DNA from: Amoebophrya sp. AT5.2
Lineage: Eukaryota > Sar > Dinophyceae > Syndiniales > Amoebophryaceae
Length of the DNA stretch: 17,455 nucleotides
Assembly (NCBI GenBank): GCA_005223375.1
Contig: RXOD01004885.1
Location: 1-17,455 of the forward strand
Direction of reading: 5' to 3'
A program made the translations under genes and the position numbers. Below are positions 8,633-17,455 of the stretch, one piece after another. Each line of letters begins with the position of its first letter. The first letter of the stretch is position 1. Below the pieces are notes generated by a model, which worked only from the letters and a program-made list of their open reading frames with translations, had not been told where the DNA came from and did not search any database.

Positions 8633-9705
8633 TTAGAAGGCCACGACCATGCAGAAGGTGCCGCACGACATCACGACCATGACCTTTCTGATGAAGATGA
8701 CCATCACTGCAAACAGTGGTGGGACGGTCTTCATCACAAACTTCATGAATCGCGCGAAGGCCACACGCACCCTCCAGAGCCACTCGCTTCGCATGTACAC
8801 GATCATGTACTCGCGCATTAAGATCAGTTCGGTCTCCCGGCTGGAGTAGCCGCGCGAGAGCAGGAGCGACCTGCAGAGGAAGCGACCGGTCTCGCAGTCC
8901 AGCAGCTCGGAGCTAGATACAGACGGATAGTCATTCTCATGTACCGTGATCCGCAACGCGAGGAACTTGTCGCGGCCGTGGGACCTACAGTACTCCTTCG
9001 CCGCCTGGATGGTGTGGTTCCCGGACAGGATGGCGATGTTGTTGCCCTGGCGGACCCCGATGACGGCTGTGTAGGTGTAGGAGGGAGTAGATTTAGATTT
9101 TTGGCCACAAGCTACACATGCGTGCGGCAAATCCTGCTGCGTGTGCATATGGTGGAATTGCGTGTGTGATTGCGGTACCGGTGCCGGTAGGTGTATCACT
9201 AGAAGAAGCTCCACAACCTTGAAGATCTCAAAGTACGAGAAAGAGAATGAGACGAGCAAGCACTGACTATATTGAAGGCGGCGCTGGGCTGAATGGATGG
9301 ACTCTGCGTGCTGTCCGACTGGCGAGTACGAGTGAAGTGCTAAAGATATACACTCGGTGGCGACCCAGGATCCGTCTTCCATCTTCTCGCCCAGCTCGTT
9401 GACACGTCCTCCGCTGCGCAGTTCGTTTTCACAATGCTGCACGCATTGGCCCAAGTCGTCGATGGAATGGCCATCAGGCGCGCGGTCTCAATCGTGTACT
9501 TCTCCATGATGTACGACATCGCCTGCGACTTGGTCAACACGCGGGACTGCGCGTACGCCTCGATGACCTCCATGTCGGTCAGGCCCAACAGGTTGGCCGC
9601 GTCGGCAACAGTCGTGTTGCCAGCGGAGGGGATCGCCGCGGCGTTCTCGTTCGCGGCGGAGGCGATCATGGCGGCGTTGGACACGTTGGCGCTGGAAGAC
9701 GACAT
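8633..9705 (-). CDS. Two-exon gene, ParB/sulfiredoxin-like patch plus C-terminal hydrophobic helices (~262 aa)
   Basis: Exon 1 is 9705-9352 and exon 2 is 9066-8633 (stop TAA). The GT-AG intron joins GAG T|GT to AG|CC GTC at the right phase. The start is the ATG at 9705, preceded by AAA; an ATG 10 codons upstream is possible. Residues 1-40 are Ala/Ser/Asn-rich and low-complexity, followed by a helical segment (about 41-80). After the splice comes VRQGNNIAILSGNHTIQAAK (about 123-142). This resembles the ParB/Srx-fold core motif G-x-H/R-R-x-x-A-A, though the canonical Arg is Thr here. Function is therefore only suggested: nucleotide-dependent DNA binding or nuclease in ParB, ATP-dependent reductase in sulfiredoxin. 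The last 30 or so residues are strongly hydrophobic (FAVMVIFIRKVMVVMSC) and could be a membrane anchor. A one-base gap near 9465 breaks exon 1; without correction the first frame ends at 9340. Confidence 0.6.
9067..9351 (-). other. Intron of the two-exon ParB-like gene
   Basis: Donor T|GTATATC and acceptor CTACACCTACACAG|CCGTCA give a phase-1 split serine codon. The 285-nt intron has no in-frame stop in the exon 2 frame, which makes retention hard to exclude. However, it loses coding character and contains a pyrimidine-rich acceptor tract, as the other introns do. Confidence 0.65.
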
Positions 9706-11200
9706 TTTGTGTCGAGCTTGGGATTTTTCTTTCACCGAAGTGGAAGAGGAAGCTGAGTCTCACACGGAGAGTAAGTTATCGCCCTAGAAGGTTGGGTAAT
9801 GAGAATTTGATGAAAGCAGAAAGAAAAGACGTGCTTGTGTTTGGCAATGATCATGAATGAGCTATAGCCACGCACGGGTTTGTCGCGTGGGCGTGCGTGC
9901 GATGATATTGACATTGACACTGTGAGTCTACAAGTGCAAATGTAGAGCATGTTCAACAGGTAGTGCGTGTGTGACTAGCGGGGGTACAGGCTTTTGAGTG
10001 CGCTTGGGGAAGCACACTTTCTCTCATTTGGTCATCAACACAATTCGCGCGCGCTCGCAGCCAAGCTGGGCTTGTTGCGCGAATCCATAACACAGCGCGC
10101 ATGTGTGTCACTGAGGTACTGCGACTGTCAAGTACCTACATAGGCGTCTCAGGCTCAGCGCGGTGGCATAGTACACTGCATACTACTAGTATTGCTCTGA
10201 CTTACATTACTGTGGTGCGAATGGGTAAGGAGTGCGAGATAGTTACCGCAGGCATTCTCTGACGTACCCAACTATCAAACGGACCACGACCAATAGTAGA
10301 CGAACGCCGAGCATCATACTTATGTTTGTGGCTGATCTACTCTTCGTTGCAGCTTCGGATGCCAAGTGCACCCCTCCGAAAGTCCGCCGGTCCTGGTTCC
10401 TCCAAATCCACGGACTTCGAGATCCTCGAAAAAAGTTGATGATTCCGTGAACTTTCATCAAATTTTCAAAAAATCAATGTTCATCAAATATTGACTTTTT
10501 GAAAATTTGATGAAAGTCCGCAGATTCCCTTGTTTTTTTCGAGAATCTCGAAATCTGGTCTCCGCGACTTGTTGGCTCCGGCTGCAGGCGAAGACGTCAA
10601 CGTCCAGAGTCCTAGAACAAAACAAACGAAGTGCTCGTCAGACGAGCATGCGTCACGCACTTGTTCCACAACGAAACCAAACGCATGCTGCTGGGTCGCG
10701 GGCTACGTTCTTCTTCTGGCGATGGAGCTAGGCGTCGATGTTGTCGGGGCCGCCAGGTGCAGTCGGCAAGCACACACAGACGAACGGCAGACAGTCTCTG
10801 ACTGCTTTCAGTGCGCTAGCACGTGCACTTCTAGACGAGGCACTTATACATCTACTTGTGTGCATATTCATATGTATACTTTATCGCTATCATTGCGCTT
10901 ACTTGGTGCTGAAGCTTTTGTTAATGTTCTTACAACACATTCACAGTTGCAAAAATGGCAGTCAATTGATATAGCTTTAGCTGCCACTACCACTAGGCTG
11001 TTCGAGTTCGCGACTGCGTGGGACCGGGACAGATAACACTACTTACGCTTGCAGTTATTCTTAATCTTATTGCTACACCATTATACACTATATCTCATCT
11101 TCAAGTCGAGTTCGAATTTTTATTTTGTTCCTGTACTTACAACATATTACTTGTCACTAGCTTAAACTTTATACCCACTTAGCTTCACGCTCACTTACTC
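9706..11200. other. Intergenic region, no supported gene; contains a long hairpin
   Basis: The region lies between the start of the ParB-like gene (9705) and the stop of the large gene (11201), both on the minus strand. Open frames reach 168 codons on the plus strand (10530-11036), but the translation is Ser/Thr/Cys-scrambled and I do not call it. The 3' flank of the large gene (11040-11200) is AT-rich. The hairpin at 10414-10554 is described separately. Confidence 0.5.
10414..10554. repeat. 140-nt imperfect inverted repeat (hairpin)
   Basis: The 22-mer at 10451-10472 (actttcatcaaattttca plus aaaa) is perfectly complementary to 10496-10517. Farther out, 10418-10434 pairs with 10534-10550 at 16 of 17 positions (cgagatcctcgaaaaaa against its reverse complement). 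A less well paired segment joins the two blocks, and the loop is about 13 nt. It could be a small foldback/MITE-like element, an RNA hairpin or a 3'-end signal. There is no coding role. Confidence 0.85.
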
Positions 11201-12610
11201 TTACTTCTTGTTCTTTAACTTACCAAAGACTTCATCTTCACTTGAACCAGAATCGCCAGCATACGGGTCCCATCGCTCCTTCCGCGCCACCAGAAACTTA
11301 CGCAGCTCCTCTTTTGCGTTCTTCTCCTCCTCTTCAGTAATGTCCGGGTAGTGACAGTCGCGGATCACGCAGCACTCGCCAACCAGGAGCCGTCGGTAGA
11401 TTTCAATTTCATCCATGGACGGGCGCTCTTTCTTCGCGTCGAACTTCACCGCCCTGCCGATCTTCTCATCTGTCGCGACCGTAAACCCGGCGCCCCGCTT
11501 TTTTGGCCGATACGCGGTTGGTACTCGTGCCTGCCACGTCCAAATCTGCGGGGAGAAGTAGATGTAACAGTCCTGCAGCTGCGGCGAGTGGTTCCTCTCC
11601 GGAGTGAGGAGATCGATGTCGAACGCCTTCCAGCATTTATCAGCTTCAAAAACTTCCCGCCCAGACCGTTTGTCCGGAGAGAGACCAGCTCGCTTGGAGG
11701 GGCTGGTGCTTCCGGTGCGCTTTTTGCTTTTGCGGATGCAGTCTTCGTACTTTACCTTTTTGCTTTCCCACTTCTTTGCGTCGACGAATAGCTGCAGCTG
11801 CTTTGATGTTGCGTGTGCGTACTTGTTCACCCGCACACTGTTGCTCACTTGTATCTCACAGGCACCTGGTCCGCCCTTCCCCCGGCATGCAGCATCCATT
11901 AGCACCGCGCTCAGCGACTTCTGCTGCCTCCCCCACACGACCTCGGCCTGGCCCGGGCAGTTTTCCTTATCAACGTCCTGTACAAGAACGCACGACACAG
12001 CAACCGCGAAACCAACGCCGCCAGTTCCAGTAGTCGGCGTCTTGGGAAAGAGCGCCATCCAGTGCTTGTATTTCTTATCCCGTGCGTTCTTTTGCCTGAT
12101 CAACCCACCCAGCTTGAGACCGATATGCTGAAGATGCGCCGGCTTTCCAAAGTCCAGCTGGTTCGCTGCAACCAGAAATGGATTGGTTGTCTCATCCAAC
12201 ATGTGTCCTTCCTGCGGATCCGGCGGCGGCATCATGATGAAGCTTTTCACTTCGCCTTCGTATTGTGTTTCCTCCTCCAGGATTTGGCTCGCGCGCTCAA
12301 AAGCAGCGGAAGCGCAATGCTTCGCAGCACGGACCTCCGCACGAAGAAAACCGGAGGTAGAAGTAGCGGGCACCACTGTCCCAGCACTGTTGAATGATCC
12401 GCCAGATTGCTGCTCGTCCGGATCTGTTCCAAGCCCGTACAACTCCAACGCCGCTGGGCACGGACGCGAGTGTGTGACTGTTGCCGGTTGCTGCGTGTGC
12501 TGGGTACTTTGTTGCTGCGTGTCGCGCGAAGGCTGTTGGAGGCTCTCCAGGATCTCCATCTTCTTGTACCTGCCGTTCAGCGTCGCGCACGAACGTTTTG
12601 TACCGGCCAT
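11201..12610 (-). CDS. C-terminal part of the large gene (or separate 469-aa gene)
   Basis: This frame ends at 11201 and can start at the ATG at 12610 (MAGTKRSCATLN). It overlaps the end of the upstream frame, with coding character moving from one to the other near 12570. I therefore read it as the 3' part of one gene, joined through a short intron (CAG|GTACAAG at 12569 to CAACAG at 12533, phase 0 on both sides) or through a base error. A separate gene is the alternative. It opens with a Gln/Thr/Pro-rich segment, then a more ordered region with glycine-rich patches (FPKTPTTGTGGVGFAVAVSC) and Cys residues. A basic linker follows (SKKRTGSTSPSKR), then ordered sequence with Trp, Tyr and Cys. The acidic/basic C-terminus ends SSEDEVFGKLKNKK. 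No family is recognised, and no membrane segment or catalytic motif was identified. Confidence 0.7.
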   Translation of the reverse strand: MAGTKRSCATLNGRYKKMEILESLQQPSRDTQQQSTQHTQQPATVTHSRPCPAALELYGLGTDPDEQQSGGSFNSAGTVVPATSTSGFLRAEVRAAKHCASAAFERASQILEEETQYEGEVKSFIMMPPPDPQEGHMLDETTNPFLVAANQLDFGKPAHLQHIGLKLGGLIRQKNARDKKYKHWMALFPKTPTTGTGGVGFAVAVSCVLVQDVDKENCPGQAEVVWGRQQKSLSAVLMDAACRGKGGPGACEIQVSNSVRVNKYAHATSKQLQLFVDAKKWESKKVKYEDCIRKSKKRTGSTSPSKRAGLSPDKRSGREVFEADKCWKAFDIDLLTPERNHSPQLQDCYIYFSPQIWTWQARVPTAYRPKKRGAGFTVATDEKIGRAVKFDAKKERPSMDEIEIYRRLLVGECCVIRDCHYPDITEEEEKNAKEELRKFLVARKERWDPYAGDSGSSEDEVFGKLKNKK

Positions 12611-15600
12611 CCGATTCCGCCTTTTGCGTCTCGACTACCTGTTCGTACCTCTTGAAGTCCGTGCGATCGTGAGCCTTCATCAAGCACGTTCGGGTGCACA
12701 CGCGCTTTGTCTCTGCCCGGTTGTGGGTATCTTGGCGGCAGGCTACCCCTGTGCTGTGAATCCCTTCAACCGGCTGACTCGTCGGCGCAGACGCTGGAAG
12801 AGAAGAAACGATCGCCATTCGAAATCTACCGGCAACCTGGCAGCCGTACACCGCGACCAAAAGCACTTCTCTCCAGAAGTTGGCCTTGATGAAAATTGAG
12901 AACTCATCAAGTTTCGTGCTGCACACCTGTCGAAGCGCACGTGCTACCTGCATTCTCCGCTCCTTGGTTTTGTGGAGGAAAAACCGAAGTAGCCACGGGA
13001 AGCAGCGGAACGGTAGATGTCGTCGATACAACGCAGCATGGGCGATGCATCGCAGCAGTGTTTGGTAGCGGTTCCACTCCGCATTTTTCTCCTGTTGCAA
13101 GACGGCGACGGATGCAGACATTGCATGTTCCCAAGTAGCCGTCTGAACTGCCAGCTTCTCGCATTCGTCGACGAAATCCGAGACGCAGATGCGAGAGAAT
13201 GACAGCTCGGCGAAACGCTGCAAGCGTGCGCCGCCGTACTGTATGAGCTGCAACATGGGCGCGACGCAGTCCATCACTTGCCAGAACCCATCCATTGCGG
13301 CCACTGCTTTGGCACGAGTGTGATGCGCCCGGTTTTCGTCCGTCGGATTCTTATCGAACGGGTTCACGAGAAGCGCATGAATGATAGCATTCTTGTACTC
13401 GAGCACGCCAGCGACCGTTGGTTGGAAGCTGAGCCAACGGTGCTGAACCCATTGCGGAATGGGAAGGCTAAGCCAGTACGTTGCAGCGAACCACATCGAA
13501 TGCATCGCAACCGGGAAACTGCCGACAGAGGTTCCGCTCGTCATGTCCGCCCAAATCATCCGAAGCAGAGCAACAACCAAGCCCACCACAATATGCAGCT
13601 GATGCAGCTGGCATATCATCCGCACTACCAGCACATCGAGGAGAAGATCAGGATTGCGAGCAGATGTTGTTGACAGCAGAAGGCGGCTTTTGTTTTCCTG
13701 GTCGAACTGGAGGTCGGCGTCATCTCGGCCCGCTCCCGGACTCGTCCCCTGATGGCGCCGCGGGCTCCGACTTCGTTCCCCATCGATTTTCTCGGAACCC
13801 AGGTCCGCGAATCCCTTCTGACCGCTCCGCTGCCGCTCGTGGTGGTGTTTCTTTTTCCGTGCGGATGAAGATTTCACGTCTACAAATGGGTTCGCGTGGT
13901 GGTGGTCGTACTTGCACTCGCAGCCGTTGATGTTGCCGCTCTTGGCTCCTACCGCGGCCTTCGGCACAAACCCGCCGCCGCGCGAACGGCTATGCGTGTG
14001 TTGAGTACCAACACGAACAACAAGCGGTGCTCCAGGTCCAGCTCCACCTCCACGACCACCTCCAGGTCCTGCACCTGCTTCTCCTCCTGGTCCTGCTCCA
14101 CCTCCAGCTCGTCCTTCATCCGGCAGCTGCTGCGCGGGTGCACCACCAGAGGACTGCTGACGGAACCCGACTTCGTCGGCGCTGTTCGCCGACTGCGGCA
14201 AAAGATACATGGACGCCACAGTGGCATGATTTGCGTTCGAAGAAAACGATAGCCCGGACACAGCACCGGTGGCAGAAGAGGACGACGCTGGGACCCTGTT
14301 CGAACTTGCTTGCTTTTTGTTGCCGAAAGAAATCGAGCTTGACCGCGCGGCAGCTGACGGCGGCATGCCGCGTTCTTCCTCGAATTCGTTCTCCAGCTCC
14401 TCAGCTGCTTCCGGCTGCACATCGTCACGACCAACACCAAGGCCTTGGTGATCGCCAACGCCAAGTTGACCAAGCTCCTCGTAGTAGTCATAGTCGTCGC
14501 CCGCTGGGGCTGGGACTGGCAATCCTGTCACCGGGTCCAAGTCGACATCGTCCGCGCCTCCTGCCATTTCTCGTGGTTGGGGTCGCATGGGCTCGGGCGC
14601 GGCCGCTGGCATAGCTGCAGTTGTTCTCTTTGTTCGTCCGGTACCATTGGAGCGGACCGCAGAGCTTGCGTCTCCAGAGTGAGTCTGGTTGCGACGCACG
14701 TGGTTTACCTCGTCCGCAGTGGCCCGGATGTGGCTGTGCAATTCCTGAACTGATGAATGAGACCAGGCTTCGCGAAGCGTCCGGCCACGATCTTGCTCTG
14801 CGCGTGCGCCGAGGCGTGTGCTGGTACTACTTCCTCTTCCGACTGCGACTTCATTGATGCGTCCACCCGCTCGCGAATTGTGTTTCCGGTCATGTTCAGA
14901 GCCAGCACACAGATCCGCATCCCCGTCAGAGTCGACGGCCGCTAGACCGTCACGCGATCGAGCTGCTTCTCCATCGTCTGCCTGTCGCGAGGACGAAGTC
15001 TGCTCCAGCTCGCTTCTGCCGTTGCCTCCGCCGGGCGCGCCGGGAACCGCGCCGCCCGTGGACGTGGACGTGGTGGCTGACACAAGTCGAATTGGTAGCA
15101 AGGAATTCGGGTTCTTGGGGCGGGTGACCTCAGTAGCAAAAAGCCGGGCCATGATGGACATGGTTCCTTCGCAAGCTTTAGCAACTACCCAGCCGATCTG
15201 CCGCAGTCGCCGAATCCGAACCGCGCGAGACTTGCGGAGGAGGTACTTGAAGAATTTTTGTACGTCGGAACCGTCGTCGCTGATGACCCAGATGACCTGC
15301 GTTGCCGCCATGTCCTGCTGCATGGAATCTGCACTCGTGAAGTCAGAAATCGTGGAGCCTGGAAGTGGAGCTATTTTATCAAGGATCCTGTAGTAGTCCC
15401 GCATGACGTGCGTGAAGCCACCGGCGCTTGCGGTTCCGCACGGGTGCAGCGGCGTTGCAAGTGTCGTCTCAATCCAGCCGCCATTGGTTGGCTGCTGAAT
15501 AGTTTTGAGCGATGCAGTCTCCACGTTCAGCAGTTTATCCCGGCGACAATCTGTTCCATCAGGAGAAGTTCGCCATGCTATCACCGGCGTATATCCCATG

Positions 15601-17400
15601 CGGCTTTGCATGGCGACCCGCTCTTCTGAAACAAGGTACAAGCGCTCCAGGTCCGTTAATTTGTTGAACTTCCAGTTCGGAACAATCTTGCTCTCGTCTG
15701 ACGAAGTGAGTGCTGCAGCAATTGCTTCCTCAGCCTGTGCGTCTAGGTCTAGCGCGGAGCCGGGACGCGGACTCGATGATCGCGCAGCCGCAGCAGCAGT
15801 CGTTGTTCCACCTGCCTCGGGCTCGCGCTTGGTGTTCCTGTTGGCGTCCTGTTCCTTCTCTCGCGCAGGCGCGGCCTCAGACGGGTCGTCAAGCAGCCCA
15901 CGACGACAGGGGCGACACTGTTGCTGGCGACCGAGACCCCCGCAGGAGATGCCGTGTGCTGTGGCGGTAGTTGCAGAAGGAATGCGGCCTGTTGTTGTGG
16001 CCGTGCGCGTGCCCGTGGCTGCAAGTTTACCTGAAAGTCGTAGCATAAAAAAATCAACGCGTGCAGCTAGAGCTACATGCACAAGCACAACAGATACTTT
16101 TGAACTAGCTGTAGGCGGGGCGTCCGACGCCGACGAGGACGTGCACGCGAGCGCATCTGCATTGGCATTCGGATTCGCATGGGCATGAGCCTTAGGCTTA
16201 GCGCAACGGCAATTGCAAACCCAATGGGCAACGGCATAGGAATCGGCATCGGCAATGCAAACACTAGCATAAGTGCCTGCTGCTGCTCCTGCTGCAGCTG
16301 CGCTTGCAGCTACTGCTCCTGCTATGACTGCTGGCGCACGACCAGGAACTGGCCCGGGCCCAGGCATCGAAGCCGACGAACTGCCCGATCCGGAATTTGA
16401 TGCACGCGCAGCGACGGCGTTCTTCTTCTCATTCTTCTTGCCATCAGCATCACTATCAAGCTCATGCGTCAGCATCTGGACGCGATTGATTCCGCCTCCT
16501 CCTGGAGCTGCACTTGTCCGCCCCACGCCGCCGCCAGCCGCTGACGAGAAAAAACAATCGGGCGGCTGCTGCTGCTGCTGTAGTTGGTCATCCTGGCGCT
16601 CGACCTCTTCCCAGCTCACTTCCGTCACGAGCCGACCCACATCGCCACCGTCTTCATCTTGTGGATCCGGAATGAAGTGGCGTGATGGTTTTTTCATTGC
16701 AGCTTGGCAGGGCTCGTAAATATTTCCGTGCTCGCCACACTGGTACACCTCACTAGTCGGTGGAGGAAGCGAAAGTGAAAGAGGCGCAGGTGGATGTGGA
16801 AGCGCATGCGTCAGTGCAAGTGCGTCGGGGGGGACAGACGAACGCTGATCCGCAGGATTGTGGGCGTCTGGGTTTGACTTTGCCGGCTTCCCCAGCGAAC
16901 TTGCAGCGGCGCCAGGCTCGGGGTAGGGTGTATCGACATATCCTCTCGCACCAACAGACGCCTCCGCGCCAGCGCCGGATGAGGACGACGCGGCCTGTAG
17001 ATTGTTTGCTGCCCAGCGCCCCTGGGCCTGGGACTGGGTCTGCTCATGAAGCGACGGCGCCGGATGATGTTGCTCCAGCTTCTCGTTCTGGTTCTGCTTC
17101 TGCGGCGCACCGCGAGGACGAACAGAATGGAAACGACGACAACCAGGCTCAGGGTCGTACGCGACGATGCAGCTGGAGTTGGAGTTCTGGTCTTCAAGCG
17201 GAAGCACTGCGGCCAGCTGACTTTGATTCACCTCATCGGCCGGGGTGCGCATTGCGTTTCCGTGTTCCGGTCGATATTCTGCATCAGTCAGTGGCAGCAT
17301 CGGAGGAACTGAAGCGCGGCACCGCGCGACCGGATGCGCAGCCGCAGACGCAGAGCTGAAGTCGCAATGAATTGGCGTAGAGCTAAAGTCCGGCGCAGCT
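12570..17400 (-). CDS. Large low-complexity protein, 5'-partial (N-terminal and central part)
   Basis: The frame is open for over 1,600 codons; the first good ATG is at 17300. It stays open to the window edge, and a 3'-splice-like CATCAATCCAG sits at 17401, so an upstream exon probably lies outside. I do not recognise the family. From residue 1 at 17300, about 1-515 is Ala/Ser/Pro/Gly-rich disorder with a Q5 run near 240. About 520-722 is ordered (for example ERLYLVSEERVAMQSRMGYT, MRDYYRILDKIAP, VIWVISDDGSDVQKFFKYLL). About 723-1215 is again disordered with Gly/Pro/His-rich patches. About 1218-1253 is a hydrophobic stretch (LLLDVLVVRMICQL, IVVGLVVALLRMIW), possibly membrane-spanning. About 1255-1570 is helical and Trp/His/Cys-containing. 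An intron at 16264-16031 is likely, after which the product joins the 11201 frame. About 1,975 residues of the combined gene lie in the window. Confidence 0.7.
16031..16264 (-). other. Likely stop-free, multiple-of-three intron in the large gene
   Basis: A strong acceptor (ATTTTTTTATGCTACGACTTTCAG, ending at 16031) follows a tract of alternating GCC-GAT and AAT-GCC words, like the periodic runs in the introns of the seven-exon gene. A phase-1 donor at A|GTGTTT (16264) gives 234 nt; a GC donor at 16276 gives 246 nt. Both are multiples of three and contain no stop, so the frame reads through. The translated stretch (HAHANPNANADALACTSSSA) is low-complexity, and exonic coding is the alternative. 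Confidence 0.5.
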
Positions 17401-17455
17401 CTGGATTGATGAAGTGAATGGAAATGGATGATAATGCAATTGCAGTTGCAGATAC

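Noticed and set aside
10530..11036. 168-codon plus-strand ORF in intergenic DNA
   Set aside because: It starts inside the hairpin, has scrambled Ser/Thr/Cys-rich composition and no recognisable domain or splice context.
12297..12530. Downstream end of the giant frame past the frame change
   Set aside because: Coding character moves to the other frame near 12570. The remainder looks like an out-of-frame shadow of the Gln/Thr-rich segment.
15505..16188. Long plus-strand ORFs opposite the large gene (also near 14027-14614 and 16760-17359)
   Set aside because: They are Ser/Arg/Pro-rich mirror frames of a GC-rich low-complexity coding strand and give no independent evidence of coding.
1..17455. 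CRISPR array, rRNA, tRNA or prokaryotic operon
   Set aside because: No regularly spaced repeats, no recognisable RNA genes and no ribosome-binding-site pattern were seen. The spliced gene structure is eukaryotic.

Overview
The window looks like nuclear DNA of a protist with intron-rich genes. Coding blocks sit on the minus strand, are interrupted by in-frame stops, and rejoin with correct phase across GT-AG boundaries of about 120 to 1,230 nt. No bacterial operons, Shine-Dalgarno sites, rRNA, tRNA or CRISPR were seen. The introns carry degenerate 6-nt-periodic runs (GATGCA/CACGCA/CCTAGT-like), and the long proteins are rich in low-complexity sequence. This would fit an alveolate of the dinoflagellate lineage, such as the parasitic Syndiniales (Amoebophrya), which are known for invasive intronic elements. 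That placement is an inference from general character, not from a marker gene.

Layout, left to right. 1-2219 is intergenic, with two short tandem duplications. 2220-7686 (minus) is a seven-exon gene for an unrecognised protein of about 916 aa with a lysine-rich C-terminal tail. All six splice junctions keep phase, but exon 5 needs a one-base correction near 4553. Its second intron (7383-6150, 1,234 nt) holds, on the opposite strand, a 321-aa tyrosine recombinase with the whole R..H-x-x-R..H..Y catalytic set. This is the most striking object in the window: an intron that appears to be, or to carry, a mobile element with its own integrase. 7742-8095 (plus) is a doubtful small two-helix membrane ORF facing away from that gene. 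8633-9705 (minus) is a two-exon gene whose second exon begins with a ParB/sulfiredoxin-like G-N-H-x(3)-A-A-K patch and ends in hydrophobic helices. It also needs a one-base correction.

9706-11200 is intergenic and contains a 140-nt imperfect hairpin. 11201-17455 (minus) is one very large gene, or two overlapping reading frames. It encodes about 1,975 residues, mostly disordered and low-complexity, with two more ordered stretches, a likely intron that is a multiple of three and free of stops, and a frame change near 12560 that a 37-nt intron could explain. Its reading frame runs open to the right edge, so its 5' end is probably outside the window.

The genes do not form an obvious pathway. The recombinase is the only one with a function that can be assigned firmly from sequence.
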